64,000 nucleotides of DNA, taken from the NCBI GenBank assembly GCA_016719105.1, contig JADKAQ010000014.1, positions 261,004 to 325,003 of the forward strand, given 5' to 3'. A model generated the notes under the pieces. That model searched no databases. It saw nothing but the letters and a program-made list of their open reading frames with translations, and was not told where the DNA came from. This DNA comes from Gemmatimonadota bacterium. Lineage in GTDB: Bacteria > Gemmatimonadota > Gemmatimonadetes > Gemmatimonadales > Gemmatimonadaceae. Positions 1 to 7,300 of the stretch are shown here, one piece after another (position 1 is the first letter of the stretch; the number at the start of each line of letters is the position of its first letter). A program made the position numbers and the translations under genes.

Positions 1-630
1 AACGGCGGGCTGATTCCGGTGCCGGGGCGCGACATCATGGTGCAGGGCTGGTACCAGGGGGGCGTAAGCGTGATGGAGTTCAGCGACCCCAGCAACCCGA
101 AGGAGCTGGCCTTCTTTGACCGCGGGGCGATCGACAACCCGCCGGGGGTCGACGTTCCGGTGACGCCGGCACCGGCGGGCGGCCGTGGCAACCGCGGCAC
201 CATCGGCGGCTCGTGGGGGGCTTACTACTGGAACGGGATGATCTACTCGTCGGAGATGGATCGCGGCTTCGACATTCTCGAGTTGGAGCCCAGCGACCAG
301 CTGTCGAAGAACGAAATCGAGGCGGCCAAGCTCGTGCGCTTCACGCAGTACAACCCGCAGAGCCAGCCGCGCATCGAGTGGCCCGCCGCCTTCCCGGTGG
401 TGCGGTCATACCTGGACCAGTTGGTGCGTGGCAAGGGGTTGGCTGCGGAGCGTACCTCGGAGATTGCCCGCGCGATCGACGCCGCCGAGCAGAAGGACGG
501 CAAGGGGCGTCGCGATGCGCTGAATGCGCTGGCCCGACAGGTCGACAAGGACGTCGCGGGGGCGAAGGACGCCGATCGCGTGCGTGCGATGTCGGCGGCG
601 ATCAAGGCGCTGGCGAAGGCAACCAGGTAA
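1..630 (+). CDS. LVIVD-repeat exported protein, 3' part (5' end outside window)
   Basis: The reading frame is open from base 1 and ends at TAA 628-630, giving the last 209 residues. The first 40 or so residues carry the LVIVD-type repeat seen in bacterial surface beta-propeller proteins (GRDIMVQGWYQGG, then a 'DPSNPKELAF' turn). After the propeller comes a second segment, from about residue 95, predicted to be helical and charged, without cysteines. The right edge of the window holds a paralog in which 27 of 38 aligned residues are identical by my count. The signal peptide and most of the propeller lie outside the window. The family has no firmly established biochemical role; surface or periplasmic location is inferred from the paralog, which has a signal peptide. 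Confidence 0.75.
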   Translation, partial: NGGLIPVPGRDIMVQGWYQGGVSVMEFSDPSNPKELAFFDRGAIDNPPGVDVPVTPAPAGGRGNRGTIGGSWGAYYWNGMIYSSEMDRGFDILELEPSDQLSKNEIEAAKLVRFTQYNPQSQPRIEWPAAFPVVRSYLDQLVRGKGLAAERTSEIARAIDAAEQKDGKGRRDALNALARQVDKDVAGAKDADRVRAMSAAIKALAKATR

Positions 631-643
631 GGCGACGGCGACG

Positions 644-1553
644 ATGATCAGCACGCGCCGACTGCGCCGAACGGCACTCACGTTTGTCTCGGTTCCCCTG
701 CTGGCCCTCGCATTCGGGGGCCGGCAGGTGCAGGCGCAGGGGAGCGCGACCGTTATTCCCTGCCGGCAAGAGCGTCGTGGAGGCCGAGATCAACGGCACG
801 GTCCTCAAGCTCTTTGCCTACAAGCCGGCGACCTATGCGGGAGACGGGTTCGTCTTGCTCCTGCATGGGGCGTCGCGTGCGGCGGAGGCCTATCGCGACA
901 ACGCCGTAGGGATGGCCGACCGTCACAACCGGATCGTGGTGGTTCCGCTCTTCGACCTGAAGCGCTTTCCCGAGTGGCGCTACCAGTTTGGCGGCGTGTA
1001 CCGGGCCGACAGTTCGTTCGCCGCGCCTGAGGAACGCACGTACGCGTTCATTCCCACGCTCGTGCGCTACATCCGCGATCGCGAAGGGAGCGCCACGCTG
1101 CCGTACCTGCTCGCCGGCTTCTCCGCTGGCGGGCAGTTTGTCTCACGCATGGCGGCCTTCATCGACACCGACGCGGAGCGGCTCATCGCGATGGCGTCGG
1201 GGTCGACGTTGTTCCCGACGCGCGACATGGCGTTCGGGCTGGGCTTCGGCGGGCTGCCTGACGAGTTGAGCAACGATGATCGCATACGCCGGTATCTGGC
1301 GCTTCCGATAACCATCTACATCGGCACCGGCGACCGCGAGATGGCGCAGCTGCCGCAGGGCGAGGCCAACCGGCAGGGGGTGCACCGCTACTCGCGCAAC
1401 ATTCGCTGGTTCAATGAAGCGATGGACCTGGCGTATCAGCGAAAGTGGGCGTTCAACTGGCGGCTGGTGATTGCGGATGGGCCGGGGCATAGTCCGAAGG
1501 ACATGTTCGATCATCCGCAGAGCGGGAATGCGCTGCTGGGGCACCGGCCGTAA
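644..1553 (+). pseudogene. exported alpha/beta hydrolase with a one-base frameshift
   Basis: ATG 644 opens a signal peptide (Arg-rich start, hydrophobic core, VQAQG cleavage region), but that frame runs out of homology at the CCC at 758-760. The protein continues one frame over as PAGKSVVEAE and reads to TAA 1551-1553. Deleting one C in 758-760 restores a 302-residue protein. The body has the nucleophile elbow GFSAGG (Ser codon 1122-1124, about residue 160), an oxyanion-type LLLHGASR segment, and a late GPGHSP histidine near residue 281, all typical of exported esterase/hydrolase folds. Substrate is unknown. The gene starts 14 bases after the LVIVD gene and may be cotranscribed with it. The frameshift sits in a short C run, so a sequencing error is as likely as a true pseudogene. 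Confidence 0.75.
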
Positions 1554-1792
1554 CGGCAGCGTCCAAGGTGAGTCGCGGGGCCTAGCGCCCTCCGGCGTCC
1601 ATTGTGGTTACGCGCGGTTCTTGCTGCTCTATTCGGTATTGCAGCGCGATGTGCATGGCCCTCAAGGTCATGGCGGACAAGGGCTTCGGCGAATCTGGCC
1701 CGTGCGGCCCGCATGTGGTATGGTGATTGATGCGGTCGGATAGCGCGTGCGCTGCAGTAGCGCGTGGGGCTATTGGAGACTGCAGAATACAC

Positions 1793-1799
1793 GTTGGGC
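1793..1799 (+). other. GTTRRRY core-site-like heptamer before the first small gene
   Basis: GTTGGGC fits the integron core-site consensus GTTRRRY and lies 20 bases before the ATG of the lipoprotein gene, the spacing usual for a cassette insertion point. No matching upstream RYYYAAC half was found, so this is either a worn site, an attI-like edge, or chance. It is listed because it marks the left end of the cassette-like stretch. Confidence 0.3.
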
Positions 1800-1818
1800 A
1801 GACCCAAGGGGGTTCGCG

Positions 1819-2355
1819 ATGAGTTCTTCTCGTCCACTCGCCATCGCGACGTTTCTTGTGAGCGTCGCCGCCTGTCACGCGCACGCACCGACGACTGCGC
1901 TCACTCCGCCGTTGGCCCCGTTCCGCCCCGAGATCCACGCGCTAGCGCTTGGTGTCGACTCGGTACAACTCGCGGTGCGTGTCGTGCTCCGCAATCCATT
2001 CTCCGACACGCTTACACTCGAGACAACCTGCGGCGGGGTCGCGCTTCGACTGGAGTACGCGGATGGCGTACGCTGGCGGCCGGCCATCGGCGGCCTCCAG
2101 ACGCGGGCGTGTTTGCTGATGTACACCGAACTGCGCGTGTCCCCAGGGGATTCCGCCACCTTGACCGACGTGATCGCTGGTGTCCGCGCGGAGCGTGCGC
2201 TCGGCGTCCGCTGGCTCGCGCCGATTCCCGCGCGCTATCGGATCACCACCACGGCGAGTCGCTGTGTCCGCCATACCCGGCGCGACTGCTGGGTGACGCT
2301 CGCGAGTGCATCGTTCGAGGTTGGTGACCCGACTGCTCGAGGCGGGGGTTCGTAG
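1819..2355 (+). CDS. putative lipoprotein, unknown function
   Basis: This 178-residue protein starts at ATG 1819 behind a purine-rich AAGGGGG at about 8 bases. An N-terminal hydrophobic stretch ends in a lipobox (VSVAAC, Cys at about 15), which predicts a lipid-anchored periplasmic or outer-membrane protein. The rest looks like a beta-sandwich: alternating hydrophobic strands with a TTCGG loop and further cysteines at RACLL, SRCVR and RDCW. A distant look-alike, with the same lipobox, strand pattern and 'SGDSATLT/APGAAV' style hydrophobic linkers, is encoded at 18712-19173. The gene lies between a GTTRRRY site and an attC-like site, so it may be the cargo of an integron cassette. No functional name can be given. 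Confidence 0.7.
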   Translation: MSSSRPLAIATFLVSVAACHAHAPTTALTPPLAPFRPEIHALALGVDSVQLAVRVVLRNPFSDTLTLETTCGGVALRLEYADGVRWRPAIGGLQTRACLLMYTELRVSPGDSATLTDVIAGVRAERALGVRWLAPIPARYRITTTASRCVRHTRRDCWVTLASASFEVGDPTARGGGS

Positions 2356-2373
2356 TGCGCCGGGTGCGCGGCT

Positions 2374-2466
2374 GCCCAACAGCGCATGCAGCAGACGGCC
2401 GATCTCTTGTGCGCTCGCTCCGCTCGCTCTATTTCGTTCGACCGCAGCTGATGCTTAACGTTGAGG
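2374..2466 (+). other. attC-like integron recombination site
   Basis: The site begins 18 bases after the lipoprotein stop. It has an R''-type box GCCCAAC (2374-2380) matching RYYYAAC, and an R'-type GTTGAGG (2460-2466) matching GTTRRRY except for the last base. The two ends are nearly complementary. Inside, GCAT-G-CAGC (2384 on) pairs with CAGC/GCAT in GCAGCTGATGC (2444-2454), leaving an unpaired G on one arm only. Such extrahelical bases on an imperfect palindrome are the hallmark of attC sites folded as single strands. The 93-base length is within the usual range. Orientation places the lipoprotein gene upstream, as in a cassette. No integrase gene is in the window. Confidence 0.6.
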
Positions 2467-2627
2467 ATGTAGGATAAGTCGACCTTCGCATCCGCCCCGT
2501 TCGTTGTGGAGAATTTGGCCTTCACATTTGCCCCAGGATCGACGATCGGCGTCCTGGCAATGGTTTCTCGATGGGGGAAAACAGGCATGGCAGCCGAGGT
2601 CGGACTTATCCTACAGCTTCGTTAGGT
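2453..2627 (+). repeat. long imperfect palindrome with TAACG/CGTTA ends, attC-like
   Basis: Left arm 2468-2485 (TGTAGGATAAGTCGACCT) is matched by the inverse of 2597-2615 with a single extra base in the right arm. Outside the arms lie GCTTAAC (2453-2459) and GTTAGGT (2621-2627), fitting RYYYAAC and GTTRRRY. A smaller hairpin (CCAGGA/TCCTGG) occupies the centre. The plan is that of an attC site but the 175-base length exceeds the common 57-141 range, so it could instead be a hairpin element inserted in the array. The outer left box overlaps the end of the preceding site. No gene is visible within it. Confidence 0.5.
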
Positions 2628-3030
2628 TGCCTTGCACGTTCAGCGACCGGACTCGCGGAGGTCCGGCGCGTTCGGACTCGTATACGCTACGAGATAGCGC
2701 CTGACGACCCCGCGCATCGTGGCATGGGCGGTGACGTCGGCACGGCTGGTGGCGTGCCGCTCGTCGTCAGCCTGCGCCTCTGATGCCTTCACCGACACGC
2801 CTGCGAGTACTTGACGGTGTCGCGCCCAACGGTAGCGTGTGGAGCGGGTGACGGTCGCACGTTTCGGGAGCAGAACCGGCTGCGCAAACATCGAGAACCG
2901 ATCTGGTCGCGTGCACCCACGCGGCGTCGATGATGCGCCGTCGTTCGGCTTCGTTCGCGTGGCCCAACAGGACTCCCGGCACCGTCTGCTCACACCCGCG
3001 CCCTCCGAGCGTGGACAGGATGTCGATCGC
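2628..3030. other. intergenic stretch without a recognisable gene
   Basis: About 400 bases between the long palindrome and the membrane-protein gene. Open frames exist on both strands but none shows a credible start, domain or membrane segment. The segment may be the leader of the next cassette or the remains of a lost gene. Confidence 0.4.
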
Positions 3031-3744
3031 ATGGCCATCGAAACACGGTTGCAGCGGAACGTCGGGTTCCTCTTCGTCGCCATCCTCACTATCACGCTGT
3101 TCGGCTTCTTTCCGAGTTACTTCTCCAAGTTTCCGACCTTCGAGGGATTCGGCTGGCCGCATCACTTCCATGCCGTCATCGCGCTGGTATGGATTTGCAT
3201 GCTCATCACGCAGGCCTTCCTCATCCGCGCGAAGCAGTACCGGTTACACCGCACGGTGGGACAGGCGTCCTACGTCGTGATCCCGCTGCTCCTGCTCTCG
3301 TTCTTCCTCATGGCTCGGGCGCAGTACCAGCGGAACACGCTCGTGAACCACCTGACTGAGGCGGATGCCGTCGCCGCCTTGAGCCGGAACGGGATCCCCG
3401 AACTCGTGTTCATTGCGATCCTGTACACGCTCGGCATCGTCTACAGGAAGCGGCCGGCATGGCACCTGCGCTTCTTCACCGGAATCGCGCTCGTGATGCT
3501 CGGCCCCGGGCTCGGCCGACTGGCCTTCGGAAACTTCCCGCCCCATGTGGCCGGCCCGATCCTCGGACTGATGTTCCTCGGCCTCCCCGTGATCTGGTTG
3601 ATCGTGGATGTCGTCCGCAAGCGATCGCCAGTTCCCTTGCTGTCGTACATCGCAATCACGATCACGGCCGTGGTGCTACCCGGTCAGGGGCACGCGGGTT
3701 GGTGGCAGGGCTTCGCGGGGTTTCTGGCCCGTACGTTCTTCTGA
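3031..3744 (+). CDS. small polytopic membrane protein (DUF2306-like)
   Basis: This 237-residue protein starts at ATG 3031, with ACAGGA about 10 bases upstream. I count about seven hydrophobic segments. Conserved-looking histidines sit at a membrane edge (WPHHFHA near residue 50) and in YRLHRTVGQ (about residues 80-90), a pattern of the DUF2306 / b561-like small membrane proteins, where such His residues could bind heme. That link is inference from the His spacing only. The gene is flanked on both sides by attC-like structures and lies on the same strand as the other small genes, which fits a cassette cargo. Role unknown; location is the inner membrane. Confidence 0.65.
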   Translation: MAIETRLQRNVGFLFVAILTITLFGFFPSYFSKFPTFEGFGWPHHFHAVIALVWICMLITQAFLIRAKQYRLHRTVGQASYVVIPLLLLSFFLMARAQYQRNTLVNHLTEADAVAALSRNGIPELVFIAILYTLGIVYRKRPAWHLRFFTGIALVMLGPGLGRLAFGNFPPHVAGPILGLMFLGLPVIWLIVDVVRKRSPVPLLSYIAITITAVVLPGQGHAGWWQGFAGFLARTFF

Positions 3745-3834
3745 TCGCGGTCATGTCCTTTCCGTGTGCTGCATCGCGACGTGGCATCGGCGACGGCGCT
3801 CGCCGATCTACCGGCGCTCTCGCACGAATCGGTA

Positions 3835-3934
3835 ACCTAACCTTTCGTTGCTGCTGACAGGGCCTTCAAGGAGCGCGGCCTATTGCTCGCTGTGATCGCT
3901 GGCCGCAACTTGTGGAAGGGCCCTGCAGCAGAAC
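3835..3934 (+). other. attC-like folded site, 3' box degenerate
   Basis: An ACCTAAC box (3835-3841, fits RYYYAAC) lies 90 bases after the membrane-protein stop. The stem 3847-3867 (GTTGCTGCTGACAGGGCC and on) pairs with 3915-3934 with one unpaired base in each of three places. An inner hairpin GCGGCC/GGCCGC (3875-3880 with 3901-3906) closes the fold. This is the attC plan, but no GTTRRRY is found after the right arm, so the site would be inactive or truncated. It lies 39 bases before the start of the next gene. Confidence 0.45.
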
Positions 3935-3972
3935 GCGAGCGGTACGTGGCCGACGCCGACATTGAGGGAACG

Positions 3973-4452
3973 ATGAGAACCGAGGCACGTGTCGTGGTGA
4001 AACGGCTCGGCGCGGCCGATGTCGTCCTCGCGCAAGCGACGTTCCGGTTGATGGCGGAAGTCTTCGACGAAGGCGTCGGCGAGCTCACCGAGGCGTATGT
4101 CTCGGCGCTACTTGGCCGCGCCGACTTCTGGGCTATGGCGGCGCTCTAGGACGCTCGCCCGATTGGCGGGATCACCGCGCACGTGCTCCCGATGACTCGC
4201 AGCGAGGCGCAGGAGCTGTTCATCTACGACCTGGCCGTGCAGCCGGCATACCAGCGCCGCGGGGTTGGGCGGCTCCTGGTCGAGACCCTCTGCCGAGACG
4301 CCGCCGCCGCCGGCGTGCCCGTCGCCTTCGTGCCGGCGGATGTAGAGGATGACCACGCCGTCGCCTTCTATCAGGCGCTCGGTGGGCAGGCGGCCCCCGT
4401 CACCATCTTCTCCTTCGAGGTCCGGGCACACGACCCTCCGGCCGTCCCCTAA
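3973..4452 (+). pseudogene. AAC(3)-I-like aminoglycoside N-acetyltransferase with internal TAG
   Basis: From ATG 3973 (behind GAGGGAACG) the frame encodes a GNAT protein, but an amber TAG at 4147-4149 interrupts it after about 58 residues; the same frame continues to TAA 4450-4452. The two halves together read as an AAC(3)-I (fortimicin/gentamicin 3-N-acetyltransferase) family member: FWAMAA before the stop and ITAHVLP, FIYDLAV, QRRGVGR (acetyl-CoA loop), DVEDDHAVAFYQALGG after it match the known order of conserved blocks in that family. AAC(3)-I genes are classical integron cassettes. A single base change explains the stop. Readthrough cannot be excluded but nothing suggests it. The second half alone lacks the substrate-binding N-terminus and is unlikely to work. 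Confidence 0.8.
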
Positions 4453-4540
4453 CGATGCATGCTGCCGTCGGGCGTGCCCGGAAGCGCGCTCCGTGCGCAT
4501 TTGACTTGATCGCCCGCTGCCGGAATCGGTGCTATGCCGA
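4447..4540 (+). other. possible worn attC-like site overlapping the AAC(3)-like stop
   Basis: CCCTAAC (4447-4453) spans the stop codon, followed by CGATGCATGCTGCCG. Weak inverse matches (CGGGCG with CGCCCG near 4510, GCAT with ATGC near 4535) suggest a folded site, but the arms are short and no GTTRRRY follows. It is included because the position, directly after a gene end, repeats the pattern of the neighbouring sites. Confidence 0.25.
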
Positions 4541-4558
4541 CACACATCCGAAGATGAG

Positions 4559-5074
4559 ATGTCCACCATGACCGCGCGAAAGACTGACAAGACTTCCAAG
4601 CCCGCAGGCGGGAAGCCTGCCAAGCGGACGGCTGCGGAAGGCAAGGCTGCCGTGAGGCTGCCGGAATCCATGGTGACCGGCAAGGCGAGCCCGGCGAAGG
4701 CCGCGGCCGGCGACAAGCCGGTCTTCGCATACATCGCCAGTCTGCCGCAGCCGCAGCGCGGCATCGCGGAACGAGTCGATGCCCTCGCGGCCAAGACGCT
4801 TCCCGGCCTGCAGCGATCCGTGAAATGGGGCATGTCGTACTATGGCGTCGGCGACGGCTGGTGCTTCAGTTGCGGCGGATTCGTCGACCATGTCAAGCTC
4901 ATGTTCGTGAACGGTGCAGCGCTCCGGCCGGTACCGCCCGTGACGCCGGTCGCGATGGGCAAATCCACGCGGGGTGTGGAGATTACGTCAGTGGACGACA
5001 TCGACGAACGCCAAATCGCGGCGTGGATGAAGCAAGTCGCGGCGGTGCCCGGCGTTGGGGGGAAGAAGCGGTAG
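4559..5074 (+). CDS. DUF1801 (YdhG-like) protein with lysine-rich N-terminal tail
   Basis: This 171-residue protein starts at ATG 4559, behind GAAGATGAG. Residues 1-50 form a Lys/Ala-rich tail. The DUF1801 fold follows: YIASLPQPQRGIAERVDAL, then SVKWGMSYYGVG, WCFSCGGF, HVKLMF and a TRGVEI-DDIDER end. The family is a small helix-grip-like domain of unknown biochemical role and is often found in integron cassettes and toxin-like islands. The Lys-rich tail resembles nucleic-acid-binding tails on other small bacterial proteins; that is speculation. A classical GTCTAAC half-site lies 41 bases after the stop. Confidence 0.85.
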   Translation: MSTMTARKTDKTSKPAGGKPAKRTAAEGKAAVRLPESMVTGKASPAKAAAGDKPVFAYIASLPQPQRGIAERVDALAAKTLPGLQRSVKWGMSYYGVGDGWCFSCGGFVDHVKLMFVNGAALRPVPPVTPVAMGKSTRGVEITSVDDIDERQIAAWMKQVAAVPGVGGKKR

Positions 5075-5114
5075 GCCCGAAGGCAGATATCCTTTGCCTT
5101 GGTGTCAGACATTT

Positions 5115-5145
5115 GTCTAACAACAACATGCAGCTGACTGGCTGC
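5115..5145 (+). other. half attC-like site (R''-L'' only)
   Basis: GTCTAAC (5115-5121) is an exact classical R'' box and is followed by CAACATGCAGCTGAC, the usual L''-type half. The matching L' and GTTRRRY are not found in the next 250 bases, so the site is truncated. It marks the right end of the cassette-like stretch. Confidence 0.45.
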
Positions 5146-5435
5146 GCGCCGCCCCTGATGCTTCAACCCTGGCCGGCAGCCGCGCCATGGAGCGGCCCCT
5201 AGCCACGCCGACGTGATCACGCACGGCGCCGCTATCCGGAATGATGGTCTCCTTCCGTGACGCCGAGACCGAGTCGCCACCCTGCGGTCACAGCACCCGG
5301 CGATGCATCGATGCAGCTCGCGGTCTGAATTGCGGAGGTCAGGATCTCGTTGCCCGTGAAGGACGACTTGCCGCCCCGCGCCTGCGCTGTTGTCGCAGAA
5401 TTCGGCGGCGCCGCAATGAGATCGGACATAGGCTG
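5146..5435. other. non-coding stretch after the cassette-like genes
   Basis: About 290 bases with only short frames on either strand and no domain that I recognise. It separates the cassette-like genes from the chromosomal-type genes that follow. Confidence 0.4.
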
Positions 5436-5468
5436 CGGCCCTCCGAAACCTCGTGTTTCGGGGGGCCG
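5436..5468. terminator. strong GC hairpin, possible terminator or leader structure
   Basis: Arms 5436-5449 and 5455-5468 pair at 13 of 14 positions around a 5-base loop. There is no T run on either side, so classical intrinsic termination is not shown. It lies 56 bases before the GTG of the CPBP gene and could also shape that leader. Confidence 0.4.
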
Positions 5469-5524
5469 TACGTCGCGAGGAGTTGGTAACGGGAGGTCAA
5501 CACTCCAAGGATAGGGAGGCCCGC

Positions 5525-6370
5525 GTGGCAGGACCGTATCAGTACCGACCGGTACTCTTCTTCGTCGCCACCTTCGTCGCCACCTGGGTGCCTTGGCTCA
5601 TCGGCGCCTACCAGGCGAGGGACCCAAGCCGCCAGGGAACGATCTCTCCCTTCGGCTACGTCGGCCTGCTCGGTCCGTTGGTGGTGAGTCTGGCCGTGAT
5701 CCTGTTCTCCGGGAACAAGACGCTCAAGGCCGATTTCCGCCGGCGCTTCGATCCCCGGCGCATCCGCCCGGCGTACCTCGGCGTCGCGGTCGCGATACCC
5801 GTCGGGCTGATGTATCTCGGGATTCTGGTTTCGTTGCTGTTCGGCGAAAGTGCCGATCAGCTCCAGGTGTCGCGCGACGCCAACCTCGTCGTGATGATCG
5901 TCCTCGCCATGATCCTCGCTCCGATCATCGAGGAGATCTCCTGGCGCGGCTACGGGGTGGACAGCCTGCGGGCCAAGCTGGGCGGCTTGTCGTCCGCGGT
6001 GCTGTTCGGCGTGCTGTGGTCGCTGTGGCACGTGCCGCTGGTGCTGCTCCCCGGAACCTACCAGCACGAGTTGGCCACGATCGGCGAGCCACTCTTCCTG
6101 GCGAACTTCTTCGTCAGCGCCGTCCCGGCCGCGATTCTCGCCAACTGGCTCTATTACCGGAACGGCCGGTCGATCCTCATCGGGGTGCTGTTCCATGCGG
6201 CGGCGAACGCGTCGGCGGAGGCGCTGAGCGCTACCCAAATCACCAAGTGCATCGTGAGCGTGTTGTGGCTCGCCGTCGCGGTGGTCGTGCTCGTCACCGA
6301 TCGGACCACGTTCGCCGCCGGCCCCCGAACCTTCCTGGACGACCCGCAGGGCGACGCGATCACGAGCTGA
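5525..6370 (+). CDS. CPBP-family intramembrane metalloprotease (first of two)
   Basis: I chose GTG 5525, 281 residues, because GATAGGGAGG lies 7-8 bases upstream; the frame is open further upstream without a good site. The protein has about eight hydrophobic segments. The CPBP (Abi, CaaX-protease-like) motifs are present: EEISWR with Glu136, Glu137 and Arg141, a histidine in LWHVPL at 169, and HAAAN with His224 and Asn228. These residues form the intramembrane metal site in the family. Members process prenylated proteins in eukaryotes and self-protect against bacteriocins or regulate peptides in bacteria; the substrate here is unknown. A second, diverged CPBP gene follows 114 bases later on the same strand. 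Confidence 0.85.
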   Translation: MAGPYQYRPVLFFVATFVATWVPWLIGAYQARDPSRQGTISPFGYVGLLGPLVVSLAVILFSGNKTLKADFRRRFDPRRIRPAYLGVAVAIPVGLMYLGILVSLLFGESADQLQVSRDANLVVMIVLAMILAPIIEEISWRGYGVDSLRAKLGGLSSAVLFGVLWSLWHVPLVLLPGTYQHELATIGEPLFLANFFVSAVPAAILANWLYYRNGRSILIGVLFHAAANASAEALSATQITKCIVSVLWLAVAVVVLVTDRTTFAAGPRTFLDDPQGDAITS

Positions 6371-6484
6371 CGGCGGTGGCCTCGCGGGAGCAGCGTCCCC
6401 GCGGCTTCGGCGCTCGGCGGAACTCCACCTTTCCCGTCATGTCCGCCACGACCGATTCGAGCCTTGCCGTGAGCGACCGGAAAC

Positions 6485-7300
6485 ATGCGTAACACTGCCG
6501 GGGCGCTACGACGCGTCGCGGTCTTCCTCGCGGCCTACGTCCTCATCCTCTTCGTTGCATCGGTGCCGAAGGGGATGGTCCCACGCCCGTTCGCGGACCT
6601 CGTGTGGGGGACGCTCTCGGCGAGCGGCGTCCTCGCGCTCACGCTGTGGATGCTCCGTCGCGATCGCCGCTCGCGCTCGGAGATCGGACTCGCGGCCGAC
6701 TCGGGAACGGCCGCACGACTGCTGGCGGGTGTGCTCCTGGGTGTCGCGGTGTACGCGGCGACGGTCTTCCTCTCCTCGGTGCTACTCGGTCCCATCCACC
6801 TAACGCCGCTGGCCGCGCCGAGCGTCGGGGCGTGGGCGTTGACGGTCGCGTCGTTCCTCGCGCTCTCGTGCATGGAGGAGCTTGGGTTCCGCGCCTACGC
6901 GTTGCGCACGCTCATCCCATCGATCGGCGAGTGGCCAGCCCAAGGGGTCACGGCGATTGCGTTCGGCGCAGGACACCTGCTCTTCGGTTGGTCGTGGTCG
7001 AGCGTGCTGTTCGGCGTGATCCCGAGCGCGATCCTCTTCGGAGTGGCCGCGGTGCGGACGGGCGGCCTATCGTTCCCCATCGGCCTGCACGCGGCAGTGA
7101 ACGTCGCGTCGTGGACGATCGGGGCGAAGGACACACCGGGGGTGTGGACGCCGAGCGTGGACCGGGTGCATGAGGTGCGGATGGGGACGTTCGCGCCGTT
7201 CGTGGGGTTGGGGGTGACCCTGCTCGTGGCGGTGATGGTCGCGCGGTGGCCCGAGGCGCGTGGCACGTCCTCCCGGATCCAGCGCGTCGAGTCGTCCTGA
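6485..7300 (+). CDS. CPBP-family intramembrane metalloprotease (second of two)
   Basis: A 271-residue membrane protein from ATG 6485. It carries the same catalytic plan as its neighbour in a different wrapping: MEELGFR with Glu131, Glu132 and Arg136, GAGHLL with His164, and GLHAAVN with His202 and Asn206. All key residues are intact. About seven to eight hydrophobic segments are visible. Overall similarity to the preceding CPBP protein is low outside the motifs, so this is an old duplication or two independent family members. No partner or substrate gene is evident next to the pair. Confidence 0.85.
   Translation: MRNTAGALRRVAVFLAAYVLILFVASVPKGMVPRPFADLVWGTLSASGVLALTLWMLRRDRRSRSEIGLAADSGTAARLLAGVLLGVAVYAATVFLSSVLLGPIHLTPLAAPSVGAWALTVASFLALSCMEELGFRAYALRTLIPSIGEWPAQGVTAIAFGAGHLLFGWSWSSVLFGVIPSAILFGVAAVRTGGLSFPIGLHAAVNVASWTIGAKDTPGVWTPSVDRVHEVRMGTFAPFVGLGVTLLVAVMVARWPEARGTSSRIQRVESS

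Noticed and set aside
5436..5468. Hairpin as a cassette attC site
   Set aside because: Arms are nearly perfect with a 5-base loop and no RYYYAAC/GTTRRRY pair; it is more like a terminator or leader hairpin.
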